Source of the DNA: a virus
Virus record (IMG/VR): IMGVR_UViG_3300027868_000014
Location: 1-41,657 of that record
Reading direction: 5' to 3' (one strand)
Length of the DNA: 41,657 bases
The notes beneath the pieces were generated by a model. That model did not search any database and was not told where the DNA came from. It saw only the letters and a program-made list of their open reading frames with translations. This document shows, piece by piece, positions 6,995 through 13,953 of the stretch. The translations under genes and the position numbers were made by a program. Position 1 is the first letter of the stretch. The number at the start of each line of letters is the position of its first letter.

Positions 6995-7019
6995 CAAAAT
7001 CGGCCCAAAATGCAATAAA
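6991..7019 (+). promoter_or_regulatory. Promoter of structured RNA copy B
   Basis: TTGACA (6991-6996), 17 nt, TGC + AATAAA (7014-7019). Near-identical to the promoter at 5458 for over 30 bases, and again placed exactly at the end of a cell-wall hydrolase gene; its -35 overlaps the amidase stop codon. Confidence 0.7.
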
Positions 7020-7025
7020 TAATCA

Positions 7026-7126
7026 TTCGAGTCGAGTCGGATGGAAACCAAATTATTCAGGCCCTTGTTTTATGGGGAGGCAAAAGCCTCACTCGACCCT
7101 ATAGAATTAAGGGCCTTTTTTATTTT
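7026..7126 (+). ncRNA. Pseudoknot-terminator RNA, copy B
   Basis: Same layout as copy A with different bases. P2: AGGCCCTT 7059-7066 with AAGGGCCT 7109-7116. P3: ATGGG 7072-7076 with CCCTAT 7098-7102 (one G-U). P4: GAGGC 7077-7081, AAAA loop, GCCTC 7086-7090. The 7-nt bulge ACTCGAC (7091-7097) directly 3' of P4 pairs perfectly with GTCGAGT upstream (7031-7037). A T-run follows at 7116-7121. Conservation of four helices with changed sequences is covariation-type evidence for a real RNA fold. It precedes the gene at 7138. Confidence 0.75.
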
Positions 7127-7137
7127 AGGAGTACGGC

Positions 7138-7383
7138 ATGAGTGTTTTTCTACTTAACGGCGATTTAGGGCAAATGGCTAAACAAGGCAGGTTTCTTGAA
7201 AATAAAGGGTTCTTGCTCGGAAAGACAGATGTTTTTCCTACGCTTAATAAAGAGGATGTTAAGCCAGCCTTAACTAATATTTTTCGTTCAAGAGTGGATG
7301 GATGGTGGAACTATAGAGATAATCTGATTACTCTTGATATTTGCACCGTTGCTGAATTTAAAGAGGCTCTAATATCCGAATAA
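7138..7383 (+). CDS. Hypothetical protein downstream of RNA copy B
   Basis: 81 residues, ribosome binding site AGGAG 7 nt upstream. No recognised family; contains VDGWWNYRDN and an acidic C-terminus. Like the gene at 5611, it starts just after a pseudoknot-terminator RNA, so its expression from that promoter would need readthrough. Confidence 0.65.
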   Translation: MSVFLLNGDLGQMAKQGRFLENKGFLLGKTDVFPTLNKEDVKPALTNIFRSRVDGWWNYRDNLITLDICTVAEFKEALISE

Positions 7384-7415
7384 TCATAATTTTATTTTGG
7401 GGGATAGATGCGGCT

Positions 7416-8462
7416 ATGAATTATGATAGGATTTTGAAGTGGAACGATGATAATATGATGTGCAGCACATGCGTAGGTGCTGGGGAAAATGACATATGTA
7501 GATCATGGCTGGATGAATTAAAAAAATACGACGCAGAGAAATGCTTATGCTATGTCAATGATGATCAACTGTGCGGCTTGATTGGAGAGGCCATCGAACG
7601 GTATGGGAAAGAGCTAAACTTGTGGATCTGTAAAAACTTGAACCCATGCTCAGGATGTTTGGCAAGCTCAGCCCATACGCTTATGAGCCCGCGAGAAGGA
7701 TGCTATGATCCTGAGCCCTTCCGCGGCACAAAAGGCGATAAACAAACATGGCCCGGCATCAACGGCGAAACACACAAAGAAGCGCTGGAAGAGATCGCAG
7801 CGAAAGAAAACCCAACTGCCGAGGATTGCTCGGAGGTTGGAGACCTTAAAAATATATGCCTGACGAGAGTTGCATCACCAGGGAGCATTTGTCTTACCTG
7901 CCCTGGCGGCGCTCCTCACAATTATATAGAAACGGGGAAAATTTGTTATAAACCAGAGCCATGGATTATAAAAAGAGACCGATCCGACACCGAATACAAC
8001 GACAAAAGGCAGGAGATTAAGGAGGGGGGCGTTGAGTATGTTATATCAAAAAGCTTTAATCTTGATGATATTTCAAAATCTGATATCTCGGGATCTGTAT
8101 TCAAAAAAATGTACCAAGTTACAGACCCGTCGCATTTTTTTGAAGCCGGAACAAATACCCAGGAGGAGTGGAAGCACACCCCGATTGAACATGAACTTTT
8201 ACAACTCGGATTTATTGAGGCTAAGGTTTCGGACCCGGTTGTTAAGATCGGAGACACCTTTTTGCATGAAGACGGATCGCTTTATTTTGTACAAAAGCAT
8301 GATAGTAACAGAGCTATATTGGTTTCCCCAATGAGGGAAGGTTGGTATCTCTATCCCCAAAAAGTAGAAGGGTTAACTCTTAAAAAATTGACTCACAACG
8401 GGACATATAGCCAAGATAAATATTTCACCCCATGCAACGTTGAGATTCGGAAGGTTGAATAA
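7416..8462 (+). CDS. Cys-rich hypothetical protein with duplicated CxxC...CYxPEP modules
   Basis: 348 residues. Two similar segments are visible: CSGCLASSAHTLMSPREGCY then DPEPF (around residues 78-104), and CLTCPGGAPHNYIETGKICY then KPEPW (around 158-184). Both are CxxC followed about 16 residues later by C-Y-x-P-E-P. An earlier CSTCVGAGENDIC adds a third Cys cluster. The C-terminal 150 residues are a different, beta-rich region. Metal binding is likely; function unknown. A three-codon frame (ATG 7408 to TGA 7419) overlaps the start and sits between GGGGGA and the ATG. Confidence 0.75.
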   Translation: MNYDRILKWNDDNMMCSTCVGAGENDICRSWLDELKKYDAEKCLCYVNDDQLCGLIGEAIERYGKELNLWICKNLNPCSGCLASSAHTLMSPREGCYDPEPFRGTKGDKQTWPGINGETHKEALEEIAAKENPTAEDCSEVGDLKNICLTRVASPGSICLTCPGGAPHNYIETGKICYKPEPWIIKRDRSDTEYNDKRQEIKEGGVEYVISKSFNLDDISKSDISGSVFKKMYQVTDPSHFFEAGTNTQEEWKHTPIEHELLQLGFIEAKVSDPVVKIGDTFLHEDGSLYFVQKHDSNRAILVSPMREGWYLYPQKVEGLTLKKLTHNGTYSQDKYFTPCNVEIRKVE

Positions 8463-8463
8463 C

Positions 8464-8712
8464 ATGAAAAAAATGATATTAATCACAGCGCTAATTCTTA
8501 TGATACCCGCCATTTGTTTGGCAAATTACCGGATCACTTATGTTGAATATTACACGCCGGATAAGCCGGGGCCGCTGCACCAAAGGATTAAGGCTGTTAA
8601 AGCTAAGTCCGTCTACATGAAACCATCTGCAGTAACATATGTCGATATGTACGGCAATAATAAAGCTATCAGATCGCCTTACATTAAAATTGAAGAGATT
8701 GTAAAAAAATAA
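8464..8712 (+). CDS. Small secreted protein with signal peptide
   Basis: 82 residues from ATG 8464, one base after the preceding stop codon. Residues 1-21 (MKKMILITALILMIPAICLA plus N) form a typical Sec signal: Lys-Lys, hydrophobic core, likely cleavage after CLA. The lipobox is not satisfied (Ile at -1), so it is probably soluble in the periplasm. The mature part is about 60 residues with several Tyr. It lies in the lysis-gene neighbourhood; a spanin-like or exclusion role is possible but unsupported by motif. Confidence 0.7.
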   Translation: MKKMILITALILMIPAICLANYRITYVEYYTPDKPGPLHQRIKAVKAKSVYMKPSAVTYVDMYGNNKAIRSPYIKIEEIVKK

Positions 8713-8724
8713 AAAATAACCATC

Positions 8725-8768
8725 AAGGCACATGCTAAAGTCATAAACTTGACCATGTGCCTTTTTTT
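8725..8768 (+). terminator. Intrinsic terminator
   Basis: 10-bp perfect stem AAGGCACATG (8725-8734) / CATGTGCCTT (8754-8763), with an inner AAGT/ACTT helix and a run of T (8762-8768). It ends the accessory transcript before the lysis-packaging operon. Confidence 0.88.
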
Positions 8769-8781
8769 ATGTATTGTTATA

Positions 8782-8809
8782 TTGACTTGTAATTTTAATC
8801 TTATATAAG
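8782..8809 (+). promoter_or_regulatory. Candidate promoter for lysis/packaging/head operon
   Basis: TTGACT (8782-8787), 16 nt spacer, TATAAG (8804-8809), just after the terminator and upstream of the first gene of the rightward late block. The -10 overlaps the ribosome binding site of the 8820 gene, so an mRNA starting here would have almost no leader for that gene. The true late promoter may differ. Confidence 0.45.
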
Positions 8810-8819
8810 GACGTTTAAT

Positions 8820-9014
8820 ATGATCTCACTTGAATCACTGTCTCCGGATACAATACAAATGGCTGTTGACATTGTACCCTTTATTGCAGGGGCTCTCGTA
8901 GGCTCCGAAGGAATAGCCCACTCAAGCCTAAAAAGTAACGGGTGGCTTCAGCTCGGCATGAACATAATCAGAGTAATTATCAATGCGATTGGCAGGGGCG
9001 ATGGAAAACGATGA
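8820..9014 (+). CDS. Small membrane protein, holin-like or accessory
   Basis: 64 residues with a hydrophobic segment DIVPFIAGALVGSEGIA (about residues 17-33) and a basic end GRGDGKR. It resembles short phage membrane proteins found beside coiled-coil membrane proteins and TerS. It overlaps the next gene by 14 nt. A holin or regulator role is inferred from location, size and hydrophobicity. Confidence 0.6.
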   Translation: MISLESLSPDTIQMAVDIVPFIAGALVGSEGIAHSSLKSNGWLQLGMNIIRVIINAIGRGDGKR

Positions 9015-9429
9015 AATTAACTCCGCTCTTGCGAGGTTAGAGGACCGAGTGGATACTAAATGTTCATCTACGGTTTTCTGGTCTTCCATGACCGTAACTA
9101 CAGGTGTGCTCGTTATCTTATTCGGATTTTTGTTCACAAGGCAAAACAATCTTTCTGAAGCCGTGGCAAGTATTAATACCACGCTTCAGCAGACCAAAGA
9201 AACGAGCGCAAGCCAAAGCAAGATGTTGGAAAGCATCGCTAAAGCCCAGACAACGCTAACCATAACAGTAGGTATTATGGCTAACGATGTGGTCAACACA
9301 ACAAGAGCCATGAGAGCATTAACAAAAGAAATCAGAAGTAGAGAAAATATCTCAGGTGACGTTGTAGCCAGGATCGCAAGGGAACAAATTGCATGGGCTA
9401 AAGAACGAGCAAATAAAAAAGGGGGATGA
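9001..9429 (+). CDS. Membrane-anchored coiled-coil protein
   Basis: 142 residues from ATG 9001; ATG 8983 is in frame but lacks a ribosome binding site. After a short cytoplasmic start, residues 24-46 form a transmembrane helix (TVFWSSMTVTTGVLVILFGF region). A long Ser/Thr/Gln-rich coiled coil follows, ending in basic residues. This architecture is common in phage lysis regions (holin accessory or DUF2730-like proteins). Neighbours are two other small membrane proteins. Confidence 0.6.
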   Translation: MENDEINSALARLEDRVDTKCSSTVFWSSMTVTTGVLVILFGFLFTRQNNLSEAVASINTTLQQTKETSASQSKMLESIAKAQTTLTITVGIMANDVVNTTRAMRALTKEIRSRENISGDVVARIAREQIAWAKERANKKGG

Positions 9430-9433
9430 CTGT

Positions 9434-9652
9434 ATGACAGAAATAGCAGAAGATAACGGAAAAAGAGTTAAAGGAATTGATGTATTCTCAGTTATTTTGA
9501 TGTTCATTTTTACGGTGATATGCTCACCAATTGGGGCGGCTCAGTATTTTCTATGGTATGATGGGAAACCGTACTCAGTCGCGTTTATGGCTATGGGCCT
9601 TTTGTTCCCGTTCCTGTTTTTGGCTAAAATTGTTGAGATTGCGAGGCGGTAA
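9434..9652 (+). CDS. Small protein with two transmembrane helices, holin candidate
   Basis: 72 residues from ATG 9434. Two hydrophobic stretches: about residues 18-42 (FSVILMFIFTVICSPIGAA...) and 48-66 (VAFMAMGLLFPFLFLAKIV), separated by a short loop, ending in Arg-Arg, as in class II holins. The stop overlaps the TerS start (TAATG). Holin assignment is by topology and location only. A three-codon frame (ATG 9426 to TGA 9437) overlaps its start, as also seen at 7408. Confidence 0.6.
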   Translation: MTEIAEDNGKRVKGIDVFSVILMFIFTVICSPIGAAQYFLWYDGKPYSVAFMAMGLLFPFLFLAKIVEIARR

Positions 9653-10038
9653 TGCCAGCGGAACCAAGAGCATTTAATGAAGATGAGCTTGCCCAAGTTG
9701 AGGCATTAGCATCATGCCTTAGTACTGAGCAGATAGCCGACTATTTTGGGATAAGCAGGACAACCTTTTATGAGATAAGAGAGCGTCAACCTGCGGTTTC
9801 TGAACGATATAAAGTGGGTAAGGCAAAAGCTATTGAAGAAATAGCAGGTTCTCTTGTGAAAAACGCAAAGGCCGGAGACACGGCCAGCGCCATATTCTAT
9901 CTTAAAACCCAGGCAGGATGGAAAGAGACAACCGTTAACGAGCATACCGGGAAAGACGGTGGGCCGATTGAAACGAAGGCTGCCAGGGAAATGACCGACG
10001 ATGAACTTTTAAAGATTGTTGGCGATGACAAAAGCTGA
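9652..10038 (+). CDS. terS: Terminase small subunit
   Basis: 128 residues. N-terminal HTH: LSTEQIADYFGISRTTFYEI around residues 23-42. A central helical oligomerisation region follows, then an acidic C-terminal tail (MTDDELLKIVGDDKS) typical of the part that contacts TerL. It recognises the packaging site on phage DNA. It lies directly before, and overlapping by 14 nt, the large subunit. No cos or pac site could be identified. Confidence 0.85.
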   Translation: MPAEPRAFNEDELAQVEALASCLSTEQIADYFGISRTTFYEIRERQPAVSERYKVGKAKAIEEIAGSLVKNAKAGDTASAIFYLKTQAGWKETTVNEHTGKDGGPIETKAAREMTDDELLKIVGDDKS

Positions 10039-11425
10039 AGCAGCTAAAGAGATCCTATCCCGGCGTAAGGCTCGGAGGAATTTACAGGATTTCATTATCT
10101 ATATCAATCCTGATTATATCGTCTCGGACTTCTCAAAGGAGGTCTGTGATGAAATTGATACTTTTATAGTAAAAATGATGAACGGGGAACGTCCTGTTCT
10201 TATTCTGGGAGCCCCACCTCAACACGGTAAAAGTGATATTGTATCTCGATACCTACCCGCTTATTTCTTCGGTTTATACCCCGATCAGAGATTAGCGGGA
10301 TTGTCGTATGGTAAAGACTTGGCATCCGATATGAACCGGGATGTTCAGCGCATTATGATGGGGGAGGAGTACAGCAACCTTTTTCCTGATTCAGCACTAA
10401 ACTCTAAAAGAGTTGTGACCATAGATGTTGAGGCGAAGCGTAACAGTGAGACTTTTGAAATTGTTGGGCGTAAGGGTAGTTACGTTGCCCAGGGTGTCGG
10501 CGGTCCCCTGACCGGAAAAAAAGTAGATCTTGGCATAATTGATGACCCGATAAAAAACGCCAAGGAAGCATTATCACAGACCACTAAGAACAGCGTTTGG
10601 AATTGGTACGTTTCCACCTTTACAACGCGCTTATCAAAAAATAGCGGCCAGATTATCATGGCGACCCGGTGGGCAGAGGACGATTTATCCGGGCGTGTCA
10701 TTGAGAAGAATAGTAAGGCAATAGTTCTTGCATTCAAGGCGATCAGTGACGAAGGGTCGGCTCTGGTTCCTGAATTACACCCTATTGATAAGTTGCTCGA
10801 AACAAAAGAGATTTTGGGTGAATATTTTTGGTCGGCAATGTATCAGCAGTCACCAACGGCACTCGGCGGGGATATGTTTAAGTCCGAGCATTGGAAATAT
10901 TATACGGCTCTCCCTCCGATAAAAAGAAAGGCCATATTCGGAGACACTGCTATGAAAACGGCAGAGAAAAATGATTACTCCGTATTTCAGTGTTGGGGAG
11001 AGTCACACTTCGGCGCCATCTATTTAATAGATCAGATCAGGGGCAAGTGGGAAGCGCCAGAGCTTGAAATAAATGCAAGGGCATTCTATAATAAACACCG
11101 TGATGCTAATGGGTGCGTATGCTCGTCTGTTAACATAGAGGATAAGGCAAGCGGTACAGGCTTGATTCAATCGCTAAAGCGTGAGGGAATCCCGATAGTC
11201 GGCATACAGCGCAGCATTGATAAAATAGTCCGTATGCACTGTACAACACCGCTTATTTCTTCCGGGAATGTTCATCTTCCAGAGGATGCACCATGGCTTT
11301 CTGATTATTTGGCAGAGTTTAACGCAGCACCAAACGGGACGCATGATGACCAAATAGACCCGACCATGGATGCCACCGAATATTTCCTTGGAAGCCCTTC
11401 AATAGATTACGGAGCAATATTATAA
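10025..11425 (+). CDS. terL: Terminase large subunit
   Basis: 466 residues from ATG 10025, inside the end of terS. ATPase: Walker A GAPPQHGKS (62-70), Walker B LGIIDDP (169-175), coupling region ATRWAEDD (213-220). RNase H-like nuclease: first Asp in FGDTAMK (305-311), IEDKASG (371-377) and HDDQID (440-445), giving the Asp triad. It cuts concatemers and pumps DNA into proheads. The stop overlaps the portal start (TAATG). Confidence 0.95.
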   Translation: MTKAEAAKEILSRRKARRNLQDFIIYINPDYIVSDFSKEVCDEIDTFIVKMMNGERPVLILGAPPQHGKSDIVSRYLPAYFFGLYPDQRLAGLSYGKDLASDMNRDVQRIMMGEEYSNLFPDSALNSKRVVTIDVEAKRNSETFEIVGRKGSYVAQGVGGPLTGKKVDLGIIDDPIKNAKEALSQTTKNSVWNWYVSTFTTRLSKNSGQIIMATRWAEDDLSGRVIEKNSKAIVLAFKAISDEGSALVPELHPIDKLLETKEILGEYFWSAMYQQSPTALGGDMFKSEHWKYYTALPPIKRKAIFGDTAMKTAEKNDYSVFQCWGESHFGAIYLIDQIRGKWEAPELEINARAFYNKHRDANGCVCSSVNIEDKASGTGLIQSLKREGIPIVGIQRSIDKIVRMHCTTPLISSGNVHLPEDAPWLSDYLAEFNAAPNGTHDDQIDPTMDATEYFLGSPSIDYGAIL

Positions 11426-12861
11426 TGGCAAAAAAGAACCGAAATAAAATAAAGAAAGTTAAGAAAGTTAAGGCTCAAGGGTTTCAAGACGGGGTATCCA
11501 GCTTTTCAAACAGCTTGATAAACCAGCGTAACGCGCTGAACACCAACGCCTTCGCTCATACCCAAATGGACGACACAGAGCTTTCAGCGGTATTCAAAAA
11601 CGGGACATTCTCAAAGATCATCCGTATTAAGACCGGGTACGCGCTTAAAAACGCCTTTGATTTTTCGAGCACGAAAGATGAGACGTTTTATAATGAGAAT
11701 ATTGCAAAGCAGGTCAAACGTGCGTGTATGTACCAACTCGGATTCGGCCGGGGAGTTATAGTCATCGGCATGAAGGGTGACGATCTGGCAAAGCCACTTG
11801 CCAATGGATCTATAACCCTATCAAAAATGGTTCTCCGGGTGTTTGACAAGACCAAGGTGTCTACCCAGGATGTAGGCACCTCTTTAATGGCAGATAGATA
11901 TATGAAACCCGGCATGTATTCGGTAAACGGTGAGCCGATCCACTGGACCCGGGTTATAGATTTTACGTATTATGAGCCGATAGAAGACGACCTCCCCAAT
12001 TATGACTATGCTGGCGTTTCCGAGGCTGAATTGATCCTTGACGAGCTGAAACAAAAGGGGATTATCACCAGGGCTAACGCAAGCATAGTTGAAAAGATGA
12101 GTACGGTATTTTACCAGGTGGACGGGTTCAAGGAAAAACTTGCAACAAAGCAGGAAAACACCCTTTTATCATTCTTCGCACAGCTCGAAACCATGCGAGG
12201 CATGTACGGGGCCGGGATCATCGACAAGAACGATGATGTTAAAACCGTTTCCCAAACCTTATCAGGGATCAAAGATATTTATGACATTGCCATGAACGGC
12301 CTCGCCTTGGTTACTGGTATCCCGGTCCCTATGCTTATAGGCGAGAATGTCAAAGGGCTGAACTCCACCGGAGACACAGAACGACAGATATTTAACGACA
12401 ATATGGACGCATACCTTGCGGATTACATCTTTGACCGGGTAAACGAGCTTTTTATTAGAATCGGCATGGACCCGGTAACTATTTCAGAATCAAATAACTT
12501 GAGCGCAGTTGAACAGGTCAATTATGATAAGGCAGTTGTTGAGGTGGCTGACAAGCTCCGGGGCATGGGAGAGGACCATCATTCATATTTGGAGGATAAA
12601 GGGCTCGTTAAAGAGGATCCTCTGTTTGATTTTGATACTACTGACGATATTGATCAGTCGGTAGATCCGGCGGCGGCATTAAACGGCGCGCAGGTCAAAT
12701 CTATGTACGATATCATCGTGGGCGTTTCAATGGGTGAGCTGCCAAAGTCTACAGGTATCCAGATGCTCGTAAATGCATTTCCTATTGATGAGGCCCAGGC
12801 GACCGAGCTTATGCGTGATGTGGTGGAGGGGTCCACAAAGCCTCTTGAGGCGGTGCAATAA
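11425..12861 (+). CDS. Portal protein (DUF1073 type)
   Basis: 478 residues, Lys-rich N-terminus. The order terL-portal-head morphogenesis and segments such as GFGRGVIVIGMKGDD, the crown-like acidic C-terminal region and LALVTGIPVPMLIGE followed by TGDTERQIFND match the DUF1073 portal family of myoviruses and Mu-like phages. It forms the dodecameric DNA gate at the prohead vertex. Its stop overlaps the next start by one base (TAATG). Confidence 0.88.
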   Translation: MAKKNRNKIKKVKKVKAQGFQDGVSSFSNSLINQRNALNTNAFAHTQMDDTELSAVFKNGTFSKIIRIKTGYALKNAFDFSSTKDETFYNENIAKQVKRACMYQLGFGRGVIVIGMKGDDLAKPLANGSITLSKMVLRVFDKTKVSTQDVGTSLMADRYMKPGMYSVNGEPIHWTRVIDFTYYEPIEDDLPNYDYAGVSEAELILDELKQKGIITRANASIVEKMSTVFYQVDGFKEKLATKQENTLLSFFAQLETMRGMYGAGIIDKNDDVKTVSQTLSGIKDIYDIAMNGLALVTGIPVPMLIGENVKGLNSTGDTERQIFNDNMDAYLADYIFDRVNELFIRIGMDPVTISESNNLSAVEQVNYDKAVVEVADKLRGMGEDHHSYLEDKGLVKEDPLFDFDTTDDIDQSVDPAAALNGAQVKSMYDIIVGVSMGELPKSTGIQMLVNAFPIDEAQATELMRDVVEGSTKPLEAVQ

Positions 12862-13676
12862 TGGCAAAGCGATTAACCCTCCCAAAAGAAACCGCTATCA
12901 AGGCCGTGCCATATCCAAAGGGTTTCGAAAAACAGTTCGAAAACATGCTTGTGAAGATGGCCGAGGAGGCCAGTAAATATTATTTCAACAACACGATAAA
13001 AAAGCTGAACGTTGGCACGGTAAATAAGTTTGCAGACGCTCAAAAAGGAAATTGGGCAACGATATTCAATGGCCTGGATGCACAGGCTAAGCGGAATTTG
13101 CACAAGAAATATTCAAAGGGCCGGATTAATAGTGCTGTATCTCAAACCCTAAACTCTTTGAATAGAACAAACCAGACTTTATTTTATCAGTCCATTGAGG
13201 ATCGAATAGGTATCAGCGTTCCGGCCATGATTGCGCAGGAAGGGACCGGGCCACAAATTAACGCCCTTATTATGGAAACTCAAAAGTGGGTTGAAAAGAA
13301 TCTTGATGATAACCTTGCGTATTTTGCCAACAACACCTTGCGTATGATGGCAGACGGGGCAACGTATGACGAGCTGATTGAAGGGTACGACAAAGAAAGC
13401 GTGAAGCAGGTCAATCAAAGCAGATTCATTGCCCGGAATCAGCTATCATCTTTCAATGGCCTGTCAAACAAGATACGATACCAGAAGCTTGGTATCACAC
13501 AAGCTATATGGCAAACGTCCAGAGATGAGCGCGTTAGGCCAGCCCATGAAGACAGACACGGCAAAACATACGAGCTATCCAAAGGACTTTATAGTTCCAA
13601 GGATGGCCAGTGGTTACAACCCGGCACAGATTTTAATTGTAGATGCACATCAAAAGCAATAATACCGGAGGAATAA
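12861..13676 (+). CDS. Phage head morphogenesis protein (SPP1 gp7 / Mu gpF family)
   Basis: 271 residues. The conserved C-terminal signature is present: TSRDERVRPAHEDRHGKTY, then PGTDFNCRCTSKAIIPE, as in minor capsid proteins of the Mu F / SPP1 gp7 group. These bind the portal and are packaged in few copies inside the head. It immediately follows the portal, as usual. Confidence 0.9.
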   Translation: MAKRLTLPKETAIKAVPYPKGFEKQFENMLVKMAEEASKYYFNNTIKKLNVGTVNKFADAQKGNWATIFNGLDAQAKRNLHKKYSKGRINSAVSQTLNSLNRTNQTLFYQSIEDRIGISVPAMIAQEGTGPQINALIMETQKWVEKNLDDNLAYFANNTLRMMADGATYDELIEGYDKESVKQVNQSRFIARNQLSSFNGLSNKIRYQKLGITQAIWQTSRDERVRPAHEDRHGKTYELSKGLYSSKDGQWLQPGTDFNCRCTSKAIIPEE

Positions 13677-13677
13677 A

Positions 13678-13953
13678 ATGCCAGATACATTACCAGATAC
13701 AACCCTACCAAAAAACACGCCTGTTGATCTTTACGACGCAACAGGTATCAGCGTAGCAACAGCAATCACAGTCCAGAACATAGGCTCCACTATCGTAGAA
13801 CTTTATAGTGGATTAGCAGCTCCCGTCATAGGCGCAAGCGGAAAACGACTAATCAAACCGTTCGAGACATGGCAAAATGACGCATCGGACGCAGGCGCGT
13901 GGGCTATTTCTCCAAACACTGACGGCCTGATTAACGTAGGGGAGGTGGTCTGA
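13678..13953 (+). CDS. Small virion protein, probable head decoration or appendage base
   Basis: 91 residues, ribosome binding site GGAGG. Thr/Pro-rich start, then a beta-rich stretch (VDLYDATGISVATAITVQNI, WQNDASDAGAWAIS). Similar short proteins precede fibre-like genes in other head modules. It overlaps the next start (TGATG at 13952). Function by position only. Confidence 0.6.
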   Translation: MPDTLPDTTLPKNTPVDLYDATGISVATAITVQNIGSTIVELYSGLAAPVIGASGKRLIKPFETWQNDASDAGAWAISPNTDGLINVGEVV

